From a virus: a DNA stretch of 38,210 bases. Every line of letters starts with the position of its first letter. Within the stretch, counting starts at the first letter, position 1. Of this stretch, positions 1-7,801 are shown piece by piece. The stretch lies in the IMG/VR virus record IMGVR_UViG_3300048928_000592, positions 1 to 38,210 of that record. One strand, 5' to 3'. The notes below the pieces were generated by a model, which worked only from the letters and a program-made list of their open reading frames with translations, had not been told where the DNA came from and made no database searches. A program made the translations under genes and the position numbers.

Positions 1-348
1 TCAGTCGAACAGCTTTCCCTGGAGGAGATCGCGCTGGCGGAGCAAGGCTCGGGCCAGCAGCTTACGAATCCCACGCTCGGTCATATGGTACTTCTTCGCA
101 AGCTCGGCGTGGTTGTTGCCTGTGAAGGCGGCCAAGATCTCCAGGTCGCGCTTCGCCAGGCGGAAGGCGTAGTCCTTGGGGAACGTGACGATCTGGCCGC
201 CCCAATGGTCGGCCATGTGATCCGCGATGGCCGACCCGGCCTGCTCGGCCAGGTCGGCAGCAACGCCGTAGTCCTGCAGAAGCTGGCAGGCGTGCGCAGC
301 CAGGTCGCCCAGCAGCTCTGCCCGCTTGGCCTCCATCGGCGTGCTCAC
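1..348 (-). CDS. mor: Mor-type middle/late transcription activator
   Basis: 115-aa protein of the Mor/C transcription activator family, which in phage Mu dimerises and recruits RNA polymerase to the middle promoter. The central stretch HWGGQIVTFPKD followed by a C-terminal helix-turn-helix (EILAAFTGNNHAELAKKY, then ITERGIRKLL-like helix) is the family signature, and the length is close to Mu Mor (about 129 aa). It is the last gene of the minus-strand early operon, the same relative position as mor in Mu. The GTG start at 348 overlaps the upstream stop as GTGA; an in-frame ATG four codons later is an alternative. The stop codon is exactly at the window edge, so the gene is complete but nothing downstream can be seen. 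Confidence 0.9.
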   Translation of the reverse strand: MSTPMEAKRAELLGDLAAHACQLLQDYGVAADLAEQAGSAIADHMADHWGGQIVTFPKDYAFRLAKRDLEILAAFTGNNHAELAKKYHMTERGIRKLLARALLRQRDLLQGKLFD

Positions 349-941
349 CCCTGCCTCCCGTATCGCGCCCGGGCTTCAGCCGACCGAACCTCCGCATCCT
401 CCTCGGAGAGGAGGCCGAGGCGCACGTCGGACTGAATACCCTGCAGGGCGTTGTTGAGGGCGACCAGGGAATGTTGACCATCGTGGTCGCCGCCAGTCTG
501 CAGGTGGCGACCCGCCCGGCGATCCTGTTCGCGCTGACGCTCCGCGGCGGCGTCGGCCGCATCCGCCAGGCCGAATACCACCTGGCGCAGGTAGCCGTGG
601 CTGCTGAGCGGCAGCGTAAGGCGTTCCGCCTGGGCGACCATCTGCTCCATGCCGGCAACCCAGGTCGCTACGCGCGCCGGCCGTCGCACACCGGTGCGCT
701 CGTCCTGGCACACCGTGCCAGCGTCGACCAGGTCGGTGATCTCCTGCAGAAGCTTCGTCGCCTTCGGCAGGCGCAAGGCCGTCTTGGTCGGCTTGAACAA
801 CCGCAGGTAGGTCATGGCGGCACGCGCCAAGGCGGGCTCCATGTTGCCCAGGACGGCGCCGAGGCGCTTGGCATCCGCCTCGACCAGGCCGGCCTCCCAG
901 GGGAAGTCCACGCCGCAACAGGGACACGTCAGGCGAATCAA
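345..941 (-). CDS. Early-operon protein with N-terminal CxxC motif
   Basis: 198-aa protein of unknown function. The N-terminus has a CPCCGVDFPWEAG motif, suggesting a small metal-binding knuckle, followed by a helical, Ala/Leu/Arg-rich body without recognisable catalytic motifs. The only start that keeps the CPCC motif is a TTG at 941, whose TTGA overlaps the stop of the upstream 68-aa gene; the next ATG would remove the first 33 residues. Proteins of this type occur between gemA and mor in Mu-like prophages, so a role in replication or regulation is possible, but this is inferred from position only. Confidence 0.75.
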   Translation of the reverse strand: MIRLTCPCCGVDFPWEAGLVEADAKRLGAVLGNMEPALARAAMTYLRLFKPTKTALRLPKATKLLQEITDLVDAGTVCQDERTGVRRPARVATWVAGMEQMVAQAERLTLPLSSHGYLRQVVFGLADAADAAAERQREQDRRAGRHLQTGGDHDGQHSLVALNNALQGIQSDVRLGLLSEEDAEVRSAEARARYGRQG

Positions 942-1144
942 TCGACCCCTCCCAGCTGCGTCGGCTCATGCTTGCGGCGCTCCCAGTTCGTGCCGGCATA
1001 GAACGCCGACTTGAGTAGCGCGTGGATGACGCCCTGGTATACCGGGCGGATCTTCATAACCTCGGGCAGCGCCCTGTGGCGCCAGTAGTCCTGGAAAGCC
1101 AGCTTCCGCTCCTCGACCTCTTCCGGGTGCATATCACGGGCCAT
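938..1144 (-). CDS. Small early protein of unknown function
   Basis: 68-aa basic protein (motifs FQDYWRHRALPEVM, FYAGTNWERR) with no family I can name. It starts at an ATG at 1144 inside the last codons of gemA (11-nt overlap) and ends overlapping the TTG start of the next gene, so it is translationally coupled on both sides. The dense packing makes it a real gene despite its size. Function not predictable. Confidence 0.75.
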   Translation of the reverse strand: MARDMHPEEVEERKLAFQDYWRHRALPEVMKIRPVYQGVIHALLKSAFYAGTNWERRKHEPTQLGGVD

Positions 1145-1793
1145 GATCGTCGCCCTCCATGCGGCGGGAGCCTTCCTTCGCAGCCAGCATTTCGAGCCGC
1201 GCCTGCAGGTGATCGCAGACCAGGCCCAACGGCTTGAGCTGACGGCGCCAGTGTCGAGGCAGCTTCGCCGTCAGCTCGGCGAACTGCTTCTCCGAGAGGC
1301 CGAGCTTCTCGACCGCCTGGTCGATGAACTCACCGGCGGAGCGCTTCCGCTGCTCGACATCGAGCGCAGCGATGATGGCGCGCAGCTTCTCTTCATCCCG
1401 AACCCACGCCACGCGCGCGATGCCGCACTGCTGCTTGGCGATCGCATCCGCATAGGACCACGGCAGGCCCATGTCGGCCAGCTGGGCTTCGATCTTCGAA
1501 ACCATCTCGGGGAGCTTGGCCCAGTTGTGCGGCTTACCGGGATACGCCCCGATCTGCGCGTTACCAGGCCGAGTGGCACCGAGCCGGCGCAGTTCATCCA
1601 GAAGCGCGCGGCGCTGTTGGTCGTTGCACTTACCCGAGCTGTCCACCTCGCGGCCGTGAGCGGCGGAGACACGACGAACGATGGCGCGATACGCGCCGTC
1701 GTCCAGGCCGGACAGCTTCTGCAGCTGCTGGAGCGCGATGTGGATCGCTGCCAGCTCCCTGGTTCGCTTGTTGCCCTTCGGTTTGGCCTTCAC
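1134..1793 (-). CDS. gemA: GemA/gp16 family regulatory protein
   Basis: 219-aa member of the Mu gp16/GemA (DUF1018) family. In Mu, GemA modulates host gene expression and DNA topology during early infection; the molecular role is poorly defined. The family signature is seen in KLSGLDDGAYRAIVRRV near the N-terminus, a central WAKLPEM/KIEAQLADMGLPWSYADAIAKQQCGI segment typical of the domain, and a basic helical C-terminus. The start is a GTG at 1793 forming GTGA with the upstream stop; reading further upstream gives a poor Cys/Arg-rich extension that lies over the neighbouring gene. It sits late in the early operon, just before the Mor block, as in Mu. Confidence 0.85.
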   Translation of the reverse strand: MKAKPKGNKRTRELAAIHIALQQLQKLSGLDDGAYRAIVRRVSAAHGREVDSSGKCNDQQRRALLDELRRLGATRPGNAQIGAYPGKPHNWAKLPEMVSKIEAQLADMGLPWSYADAIAKQQCGIARVAWVRDEEKLRAIIAALDVEQRKRSAGEFIDQAVEKLGLSEKQFAELTAKLPRHWRRQLKPLGLVCDHLQARLEMLAAKEGSRRMEGDDHGP

Positions 1794-2062
1794 CGGGCAC
1801 CTCCGAACATGTCGATCGTGAAAGGGCACCGCTCCGGCGGCAAGGGATCTCCCGCCGGCACATAGGCCGTGCACTGCGGCGCGCCCACGTCATCGAAGAT
1901 CCACTCCGTGGGGTAGTCAGGCTCGTCGACGCGATGCGCCGTCGTGCGGGCCAGGATCGGGCAGCGCCCGCCATCGTCGCGGGCGCAGATATCGCACCAG
2001 GCCGCTATGAAGGCGTGGCCCTCGGTGCCGTTGCTGGGCCGGTACAGACGCGATTCGGTCAT
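1790..2062 (-). CDS. Cysteine-rich small phage protein
   Basis: 90-aa protein starting MTESRLYRPSNGTEG and carrying WCDICARD, RCPIL, QCTAYVP and RCPFTIDMF. The RPSNGTEG...W-C-x2-C...C-P pattern is one I recognise from small conserved phage and plasmid proteins of unknown function, where the paired cysteines probably bind zinc. The ATG at 2062 overlaps the upstream stop (ATGA); a longer open frame upstream covers the neighbouring small membrane-protein gene and is not expected to be used. No enzymatic role can be assigned. Confidence 0.75.
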   Translation of the reverse strand: MTESRLYRPSNGTEGHAFIAAWCDICARDDGGRCPILARTTAHRVDEPDYPTEWIFDDVGAPQCTAYVPAGDPLPPERCPFTIDMFGGAR

Positions 2063-2196
2063 GGCGCGCGCCCTCCCGGGAGAGTGATCCAGAGCGTCAC
2101 GCACAGGACCACGTTGATGCACAGGCGACGGTTTGCAGTCGACCAGTGCACCCCGATCCATGCGCTGCCCCAGCGAAGGAGAAGGCCCGCCTTCAT
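2059..2196 (-). CDS. 45-aa predicted membrane protein
   Basis: Small gene found by reading the minus strand between two coupled neighbours. The ATG at 2194-2196 overlaps the stop of the upstream gene (ATGA) and its TGA at 2059-2061 overlaps the ATG of the next (ATGA). The 45-residue product starts MKAGLLLRWGSAWIG and has one hydrophobic segment (LCINVVLCVTLWITL, about residues 26-40), so it is probably a single-pass membrane peptide. The perfect overlap on both ends is the main support. Confidence 0.6.
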   Translation of the reverse strand: MKAGLLLRWGSAWIGVHWSTANRRLCINVVLCVTLWITLPGGRAP

Positions 2197-2510
2197 GCTG
2201 CCGCTCCCTGCATAGCCTCCAGCTTGGCGTCGAGCCCGAGGATCAGCGCCACCACTTCCAGTGGGAGCTGCCCGTTCCAGCGATCGAGGATCAGCCGCAC
2301 CTCGGGATGATGCGGCACAACCTCCATCGCCCCACGGTTAAGCAGCGCGATCAGCTCGCTGGCGTGCTGGCTGTTGATGCACTTCGCGGCTGGGGTGCCG
2401 TGGAAGTCAACGATTCCGGGCACCGGCCAGCCAGCGCTGTCCGCTTCGAACTGCCAGGGACGGAACGGCGCCTGCAGGGGAGCGCGCGCGCAATCTCGCG
2501 TGACATCCAT
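2193..2510 (-). CDS. Early-operon protein of unknown function
   Basis: 105-aa protein. The start is taken as the ATG at 2510, one base after the DUF3164 stop (2512-2514), because upstream codons in this frame lie over that gene and read as Ser/Arg/Thr-rich shadow. The first half is a compact WQFEADSAGWPVPGIVDFHG region, the second half two amphipathic helices (ASELIALLNRG, LEVVALILGLDAKLEAM). No known domain recognised. Its stop overlaps the ATG of the 45-aa membrane protein. Confidence 0.65.
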   Translation of the reverse strand: MDVTRDCARAPLQAPFRPWQFEADSAGWPVPGIVDFHGTPAAKCINSQHASELIALLNRGAMEVVPHHPEVRLILDRWNGQLPLEVVALILGLDAKLEAMQGAAA

Positions 2511-2511
2511 G

Positions 2512-3129
2512 TCACACCCCCGCCAGGTCGAGGCTGATCGGCTCGTATTTGCCGTTCTCGTCGCGCTCGTAGAGCCGGATATAGCTCTTGCTGCCAACTA
2601 CCTGCACCGCATCGCCAATAGCCGCCATAGCCTCCAGCCAACGCGAGTCCGTGATGTTGAGCCTGCGCAGCGCGAGCACGGAGCCGGTGCGAATGTTGCC
2701 TGCCTGGTCGACGCGGAACGCGTCCTGGATGATGGTGATCACCTCAGCCCGCGCGCCTTCGGTCCACTCGCGCAGGCACTCGTCGATCAGCGCCTTCGCG
2801 GCCTGCAGCCGCTCGTTGAACATGACCGTTTCGTCGATCGCGCGGATGATCTTGTACCGACCATCGAAGCTCAGTAGCTGCACGTTGCCCTTGTCGCCGC
2901 CGAGGTGCGTGCCGTACTGCTCCGCGCTGAGCTGGACGAATGCCGCGATGTCGGCATGCGCCTGGGTCTTGTAATGGCGCAGCTCGGCGCGCACGGTCTT
3001 CGCGTGCTTGACCAGCTCGCGCACGAGCTCGTCGCGCATGCGGTCGACCGGCTTGATCATGCTCTCGGGCACCAGGCGACCCTTGCCGTCCTTGTGGTAG
3101 CCGCTCGGGATGGTGTTATCGATGCTCAC
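2512..3129 (-). CDS. DUF3164 family protein
   Basis: 205-aa protein matching the DUF3164 family of Mu-like phages: N-terminal SGYHKDGKGRLVPESMIKPVDRMRDELV, a long helical middle containing LLSFDGRYKIIRAI, and a C-terminal RLNITDSRWLEAMAAIGDAVQVVGSKSYIRLYER segment, all typical of the family. The family is common in the early operons of Mu-like phages; its function is not established. Translation starts at GTG 3129, overlapping the upstream stop as GTGA. Confidence 0.85.
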   Translation of the reverse strand: MSIDNTIPSGYHKDGKGRLVPESMIKPVDRMRDELVRELVKHAKTVRAELRHYKTQAHADIAAFVQLSAEQYGTHLGGDKGNVQLLSFDGRYKIIRAIDETVMFNERLQAAKALIDECLREWTEGARAEVITIIQDAFRVDQAGNIRTGSVLALRRLNITDSRWLEAMAAIGDAVQVVGSKSYIRLYERDENGKYEPISLDLAGV

Positions 3130-3293
3130 GATTTCGTCTCCTCTTGCCCCGCTTCCAATGCGGCGCGATGAATGTCGTAGGTAATGGTGCGAACCTTCTC
3201 GCCCAGACAGGGCGGTAGCTCGTCTTCGTCGTCGGCGGGGCCTCGCACGCAGCGCGCTAGGCTGGGAGGCAGGGTGGAATCAGGAGCGCTCAT
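3126..3293 (-). CDS. 55-aa acidic protein
   Basis: Small gene identified by hand between 3290 and 3129. Its ATG (3291-3293) overlaps the stop of the preceding gene as ATGA and its TGA (3126-3128) overlaps the GTG of the DUF3164 gene as GTGA. The 55-residue product includes PADDEDELPPCLGEKVRTITYDIHRAALE in two halves, an acidic stretch followed by a short amphipathic helix. No family recognised; perfect coupling on both sides argues that it is translated. Confidence 0.6.
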   Translation of the reverse strand: MSAPDSTLPPSLARCVRGPADDEDELPPCLGEKVRTITYDIHRAALEAGQEETKS

Positions 3294-3925
3294 GCCATCG
3301 CCCCCTTCCTCAGCGTGATCGAGCTGCTCATCTTGCTGATCAGCGTCAGCAGCGTGACCAGGTTGTCGAAGTCCTTCTGGCAGCTCGCCGTCACGGTGAC
3401 TTGGTAGACCGGCGGCTGGGCAACCTCAACCTTCGGTGCGACAGGGATAGCGCCACCCGAGCGACGCCACCGCGCCTCGCGTTGCTTGCCAACCCGCTGC
3501 ACAAGACCATGCACCTTGAGCACGTACAGGAGATTGCGGACCTGGCCTTCGGTGAGTTCGCCCTGCGCCGCCTGGTTGAGCTCCGCGAGGGTGAGCTCTC
3601 GCTCACCGATGATCTCCAGCAGCTTCTCCTGTAGGGGCGCGCCACGCTTCCACGGATAGGCGCGCCCCGCGACCTCGGCCTGTGCCCCCTGGTCCTGCTC
3701 GGGCATCGCGTCACGCGCGGGCTGGGCGTCGATCAGCGAGTACCGGAGGATGCCGTCGGCATTGTGATGTCGCTGCACCTTGCCTGCGTGGACCATGCCG
3801 GTCAGCGCATTGCGAACCTCCCACGTGTCGGCGGCCGTCGCGATCTCCTCCGCGATCTCTCGGGCGGAAATGGGCTCGTTCTGGAACTTGAGACAGTGGC
3901 GAATATCCGCCGCCATGCCTTTCAT
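3290..3925 (-). CDS. Two winged-helix domain DNA-binding protein (predicted)
   Basis: 211-aa protein. The ATG at 3925 (MKGMAADIRHCL) forms ATGA with the upstream stop; the longer open frame upstream is a Gly/Arg shadow. Two stretches look like winged-helix units: residues about 1-60 (SAREIAEEIATAADTWEVRNAL, then VQRHHNADGILRYSL) and about 90-150 (LTLAELNQAAQGELTEGQVRNLL, then LVQRVGKQREARW). The C-terminus (about residues 165-211) is a hydrophobic helix, FDNLVTLLTLISKM. I infer a DNA-binding role in early regulation or replication; no specific family is recognised. Confidence 0.7.
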   Translation of the reverse strand: MKGMAADIRHCLKFQNEPISAREIAEEIATAADTWEVRNALTGMVHAGKVQRHHNADGILRYSLIDAQPARDAMPEQDQGAQAEVAGRAYPWKRGAPLQEKLLEIIGERELTLAELNQAAQGELTEGQVRNLLYVLKVHGLVQRVGKQREARWRRSGGAIPVAPKVEVAQPPVYQVTVTASCQKDFDNLVTLLTLISKMSSSITLRKGAMA

Positions 3926-4215
3926 CACGCACCCGCCCGCGCGGCCGTGCCGCGCAGCGTCCGAACCTTCCACTCGATCTGGCAGCCGTTCACCACGGCG
4001 ACCATCACGCACTCGCGCGAGTCGCCGCTCGGGTAGCTCTTGCGCAGCACGCCCTTGATCGTCTCCTGGGGCGGACCGTCGAGCTGGATCAGCGGGCGGC
4101 CGCCTTGGATCGAGATCTCCGTGGCGGTTGCGCCGGCATCGTTAATGGAGAACAGCGCCGCGGTCGCCTTGTTCAGGGCCGCGCGCAGGATTTCATTCAT
4201 GGGATTCATGTTCAT
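3925..4215 (-). CDS. Small early protein of unknown function
   Basis: 96-aa protein beginning MNMNPMNEILRAALNKATAA. The start at 4215 is supported by an AGGAG six bases upstream, which makes the 23-nt overlap with the preceding gene acceptable. The sequence ends with a beta-rich stretch (RECVMVAVVNGCQIEWKVRTL). No domain recognised. The stop overlaps the start of the predicted winged-helix gene. Confidence 0.7.
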   Translation of the reverse strand: MNMNPMNEILRAALNKATAALFSINDAGATATEISIQGGRPLIQLDGPPQETIKGVLRKSYPSGDSRECVMVAVVNGCQIEWKVRTLRGTAARAGA

Positions 4216-4579
4216 GGTTTGCTCCTATCGACAGCGCGAGCTGTCCGAGAAGGTCCGGCAAGGTCACGCGCTTCATGGCGCGCACCTGCTGGAGTGAAGT
4301 CATTGAGCGGCTCACGAGGAACTGGCAGGTCTGAGCGAGTTCGTCGGCGTTTGCCGCCATGTAGTAGCCGTGGGACGGATGCCCGCAGACCGGATGCCCG
4401 GCAAGCCGCAACGTCTCGACGATCTGGCGTAGCCGCCGCTCGCCTGCGCCGCTGCGGCGGCCAGTGATCTGCAGCACCAGGGCGCGTGCCGTGAGGCCGT
4501 GTGCCGCGCCGACGCAATCCCGCAGCGCACGCAGCACCGATTCGAGGGAGAGCGCATCGCGGAACAGGTCGGCCTGCAT
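4193..4579 (-). CDS. Early-operon protein, possible winged helix
   Basis: 128-aa protein lying five bases downstream of the 83-aa gene. The region GLTARALVLQITGRRSGAGERRLRQIVETLRLAGHPVCGHPSHGYYMA (residues about 29-76) has the layout of a winged helix with a GYY wing, as in small phage replication-associated DNA-binding proteins. The C-terminal helix region is FLVSRSMTSLQQVRAMKRVTL. I infer nucleic-acid binding; the biological role is unknown. Confidence 0.7.
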   Translation of the reverse strand: MQADLFRDALSLESVLRALRDCVGAAHGLTARALVLQITGRRSGAGERRLRQIVETLRLAGHPVCGHPSHGYYMAANADELAQTCQFLVSRSMTSLQQVRAMKRVTLPDLLGQLALSIGANHEHESHE

Positions 4580-4584
4580 GGTGG

Positions 4585-4836
4585 CTACACCTCGCAGGCC
4601 GCGGCAGCGGCGGGTTCGTCGGATGTGCTGACGAGCTCCAGCTTCGCCAGCGCCGCGAGCGCGGCGCCGTCGAAGACCACCAGCGCATCGCGCTCCAGAT
4701 CGAACACCCCGATCGAGGCGGTGTCGCGCAGATGGACGATGCGGTTGTTACCCGAGAAGCCGAGCAGCTCGGCCTGCATCGCCAACAAGCTGGCGGTTTC
4801 GCCGCGGATGATCCGTTGTGCCAGATGCGCGGCCAT
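4585..4836 (-). CDS. Small early protein of unknown function
   Basis: 83-aa protein starting one base after the transposase B stop. N-terminal half is helical (MAAHLAQRIIRGETASLLAM), the middle contains short beta-type strands (NRIVHLRDTASIGVFDL), and the C-terminus is Ala-rich. No family recognised. Location directly behind the A-B transposition pair suggests an accessory early function, but there is no direct evidence. Confidence 0.65.
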   Translation of the reverse strand: MAAHLAQRIIRGETASLLAMQAELLGFSGNNRIVHLRDTASIGVFDLERDALVVFDGAALAALAKLELVSTSDEPAAAAACEV

Positions 4837-4837
4837 G

Positions 4838-5998
4838 TCACACCCCCAGGATCAGATCAGCATTGACGTGCGGCACGCCGAGAGCCGCGGCGTGGTTCAT
4901 GGCGGCCGTCAGCGCGTTCTGGACGGCGAGCGGATACAGCAGCGATCCGCTACCGCGCGGCGGTGTCAGCTTTGAGCGCAAGGCGTCCGCGGCGCCCTTT
5001 GCCATCACATGGTCGAGCGCGATGCCGGCACACTTGAAGCGATGCGACAGGAACGCCTCCAGGTCGGAGTCCAGCGTTCCGACCTCGATCACTTCGATGC
5101 GTTGCACGACCTCGCGCACTTCCGGGTTGTGCTCGCTGAGCCTGGTCTTCAGTTCCGGCTGACCGATCAGAACCACCGACAACAGGGGCCGCAGGCCATC
5201 CTTGAGCTCGCGGAAGCGCTTCAGGTGCTTGAGCGTAGCCAGAGGCATTGAGTGCGCCTCTTCGATGATCAGCACATGGCTGTGGCCGGCCCGCGAGCTA
5301 TCGCGCAGCGAGGCATGCAGTTGCGCAAAGCGCGCCTCCGGGCTGCTCTTGACCTTCGCCAGGGGATTGACCTGAGACATGATCGCCTCAGCGATGTGCT
5401 GCGCCTTTAGCGTCTTGCCGACCTGGTCGTTGCCCTCCATCGCCAGCACGAAGGGCTGGATCACGATCACCGCCTGCTCCTCGCGCCGGATGCGGTCGAT
5501 CAGCTCCTCGCGCAGCGTGCTTTTGCCGCCGCCGCTTTCGCCGATAACGGCCAGGAAGCCGCCATGACGGGCGACCTGGTACATGGTCTCTCGGACATAC
5601 CTGATGTCTTTGGACAGAAACACCTCTTCGGCGGCCGCCGGGTCGGCGAACGGGTCACGGCTCAGGCCGAAATGCTGCCGGGCGGCCGGCGTCAGGGTCT
5701 GCTTTCGCAGTAGCATGGAAATCTCCTCCTGGTCTTTTGCAGGGTTGGGCGGGGAAAACGGCTCCGCCGTGTTGACGCACGGCGGAGCCACTTCGAATAG
5801 GCCGGCGGTTTTCGCGCCGTGCCCACGGACGAACTTCGTGATGCGGGCCTCGACCGCTGCGCGGTCGACACCGAGCGGCAGTACGCCGCGATTGATGAAA
5901 GCGTTCAGAGCCGGGCGCGAAATGCCGGCAGCGGCGGCCAGCGCGCCCTGCCTTATCTGCGCAGTCGTCAGCACCGTCTTGAGGCGGAGGGCAGTCAT
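4838..5998 (-). CDS. B: Transposition ATPase B (MuB-like, AAA)
   Basis: 386-aa AAA ATPase that, as MuB does, is expected to coat target DNA, deliver target sites to the transposase and stimulate it. Walker A is GESGGGKST at residues 153-161, Walker B LIIEE at 243-247, and a sensor-1-like SVVLIGQ at 274-280; VVQRIEV around 297-303 supplies a likely arginine finger. The N-terminus (about 1-55) has a helix-turn-helix-like segment (QIRQGALAAAAGISRPALNAFI), matching the N-terminal DNA-binding part of MuB. It is longer than MuB (312 aa), mostly through the linker between residues 60 and 100. The ATG overlaps the transposase stop (ATGA), as expected for a coupled A-B pair. Confidence 0.93.
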   Translation of the reverse strand: MTALRLKTVLTTAQIRQGALAAAAGISRPALNAFINRGVLPLGVDRAAVEARITKFVRGHGAKTAGLFEVAPPCVNTAEPFSPPNPAKDQEEISMLLRKQTLTPAARQHFGLSRDPFADPAAAEEVFLSKDIRYVRETMYQVARHGGFLAVIGESGGGKSTLREELIDRIRREEQAVIVIQPFVLAMEGNDQVGKTLKAQHIAEAIMSQVNPLAKVKSSPEARFAQLHASLRDSSRAGHSHVLIIEEAHSMPLATLKHLKRFRELKDGLRPLLSVVLIGQPELKTRLSEHNPEVREVVQRIEVIEVGTLDSDLEAFLSHRFKCAGIALDHVMAKGAADALRSKLTPPRGSGSLLYPLAVQNALTAAMNHAAALGVPHVNADLILGV

Positions 5999-7797
5999 GC
6001 AGTGCCTCCGACGATGCGCAGGCCCGTCCGCACAGGCGCGAGCAGATCAGTGACCCAGGCTTCGACCTGATCCACGGGCAAGCCGTCGGGCCAGCGTGCG
6101 ACGGTGCGCTGGTAGAGATCGGACGACCAGGCTCCGCCGGCGCGCTCGATCAGCGGCTTGAGCGTGCGTGCGGCCTCGACGTGATTGAGCGGCGGGAACT
6201 CGGGGCGGATCACGGCCTGCTCCACGCGCTCCTGCATCGACACTGTCGCCGGCACGTTCAGTTCGGCCGGCGTGCCAGCCCGCGGAATTGCAGGCGCGAC
6301 TACGGTGTCATGCAGATGCTTGTGCGGATCAAGCTTGCCGCCGAAGGCGCGGCGCTTCGCGCGACGCGCGGCAATCGCCTCGGCGTCCGTGTGGACCTCC
6401 ATCGCAAGGCGCTCGATCTCCTTGCGCGCCGCGTCTACAGGCGTTTCGCGCGGAGCTTTATAGCTCGTTCCGATCTCAGCGGAGCCTGCCATGAAGCCCC
6501 ACGCGTCGACCTCGATCCGCGGCGCCAGAATGTGGATAGGCCGGCCCTCAGCGTCCTCGCGCAGTACGCGAACCGTGGCATCGCCATCCAATGCATTCGC
6601 AACGACCAGCACCTTCTCGCCGTTGATCAGGCCATCAATGCCGCTCAGGTCATAGCGCGCACCCCGGAACTTGATGCGGTAGTCGCGCACCGTGCACGGT
6701 TTCGGATCGGTGTTGGCGAGCGCGCGGAGGGACTCGGGAGCAGGCGCCAAGACGAGCTGCTGCGGGGTGATGCGGAGCCACCCATCACGGCGCGTCATGC
6801 CGGTGCGGGAATGCACGCGCGTGGCATTCCACTTGCGCGCCCATGCCTGGGCGAGCGTATTGATCTCTTCCAGGCTGACAACGGGAGCGCGAAGCTTCAG
6901 GCCCGCTTCGAAGTTGCGCTCCACCAGGTTATGCGCGTTCTCGACCTGCCCCTTGGCTCGCGCGTTGCCGACTTCATTGACTATCAGTTCGATATCCAAC
7001 GCCAAGCACAGGTTGCGCGTTGTAGCAGCGGTGACGGCACTGCCGGGATCGGACATGAGGATGTGCGGCACGCCGTGCATGGTGCCGCCGCTGCGCTCTG
7101 TCATCGTATGAATCAGCGCGGCAAGCAGGTTTGCGCCGCTCTCGGCCCCGAGAACATAGAACATCTCGAAAGCGCCGCTTGCGTGGTCCGTGATGACGTA
7201 ACGCCATAGGCGACGCTCGGAAATGCGCTCGAAATTCTTCGGCTTGCCGCGATAGAACTCGGCCTTGCCCATCTCCTTGGCGCCTTCGTCGGCCAGATAG
7301 AACTGGCGGCTGATTGACGCATCGATCTGCCAGCACCAGTTCGGATGCGGGCTGGAAAGCGATGCTGCCGGCGAAGGAGCAGCGAGCTGGGACGGATGCA
7401 CGTGGTGCTTGCGCAGCGCGCGTCGCACCGTGGACACGCTTACCGGGCGGAACTCGCCCGTCGTCATGTCGACGTGCCCTGCGTCGATCAGGCCATTCGC
7501 ACGGGCCATATCGACAACTTGCTCAAGAGGCAGCGTCCCTGTGCCGGTCAGGCGACGCGTTTCCTCGACCAGGGCCGCCACCTTGAGCGCATCTTCGCGT
7601 GAGACGGCAGAACGCCCGGAATCGGCACGGCGCTTGCGCGAGCGAAGCTCGCGCGTGACGGCGTTAAGGCGACGATACGCGGTCTGCCGCGAGACGGAGA
7701 GCTGCGTAGCGAGGCGGTCGATGATCGCCGCCTTGCCTCCGTGTGGCGCCGCTAGCAGTTCGGCCGCCGCGGCTTCGATGCGGGCATCCGTCGCCAT
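5995..7797 (-). CDS. A: DDE transposase A (MuA-like)
   Basis: 600-aa transposase with the integrase-core fold of the MuA/rve superfamily; it should bind the phage ends and carry out strand transfer during replicative transposition. The N-terminal 130 residues contain two helix-turn-helix-like units (QLSVSRQTAYRRL; VSVSTVRRALRKHHV). Catalytic residues are visible as D159 (WCWQIDASI), D250 (ILMSDPGSAV) and E286 (GQVENAHNLVE), with 35 residues between the second Asp and the Glu, the classical D-35-E arrangement. A Mu-transposase C-terminal beta domain follows at about 375-450 (YRIKFRGARYDLSGI), then a helical tail that would contact B. Length compares with 663 aa for MuA. Confidence 0.95.
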   Translation of the reverse strand: MATDARIEAAAAELLAAPHGGKAAIIDRLATQLSVSRQTAYRRLNAVTRELRSRKRRADSGRSAVSREDALKVAALVEETRRLTGTGTLPLEQVVDMARANGLIDAGHVDMTTGEFRPVSVSTVRRALRKHHVHPSQLAAPSPAASLSSPHPNWCWQIDASISRQFYLADEGAKEMGKAEFYRGKPKNFERISERRLWRYVITDHASGAFEMFYVLGAESGANLLAALIHTMTERSGGTMHGVPHILMSDPGSAVTAATTRNLCLALDIELIVNEVGNARAKGQVENAHNLVERNFEAGLKLRAPVVSLEEINTLAQAWARKWNATRVHSRTGMTRRDGWLRITPQQLVLAPAPESLRALANTDPKPCTVRDYRIKFRGARYDLSGIDGLINGEKVLVVANALDGDATVRVLREDAEGRPIHILAPRIEVDAWGFMAGSAEIGTSYKAPRETPVDAARKEIERLAMEVHTDAEAIAARRAKRRAFGGKLDPHKHLHDTVVAPAIPRAGTPAELNVPATVSMQERVEQAVIRPEFPPLNHVEAARTLKPLIERAGGAWSSDLYQRTVARWPDGLPVDQVEAWVTDLLAPVRTGLRIVGGTA

Positions 7798-7801
7798 CGG
7801 G

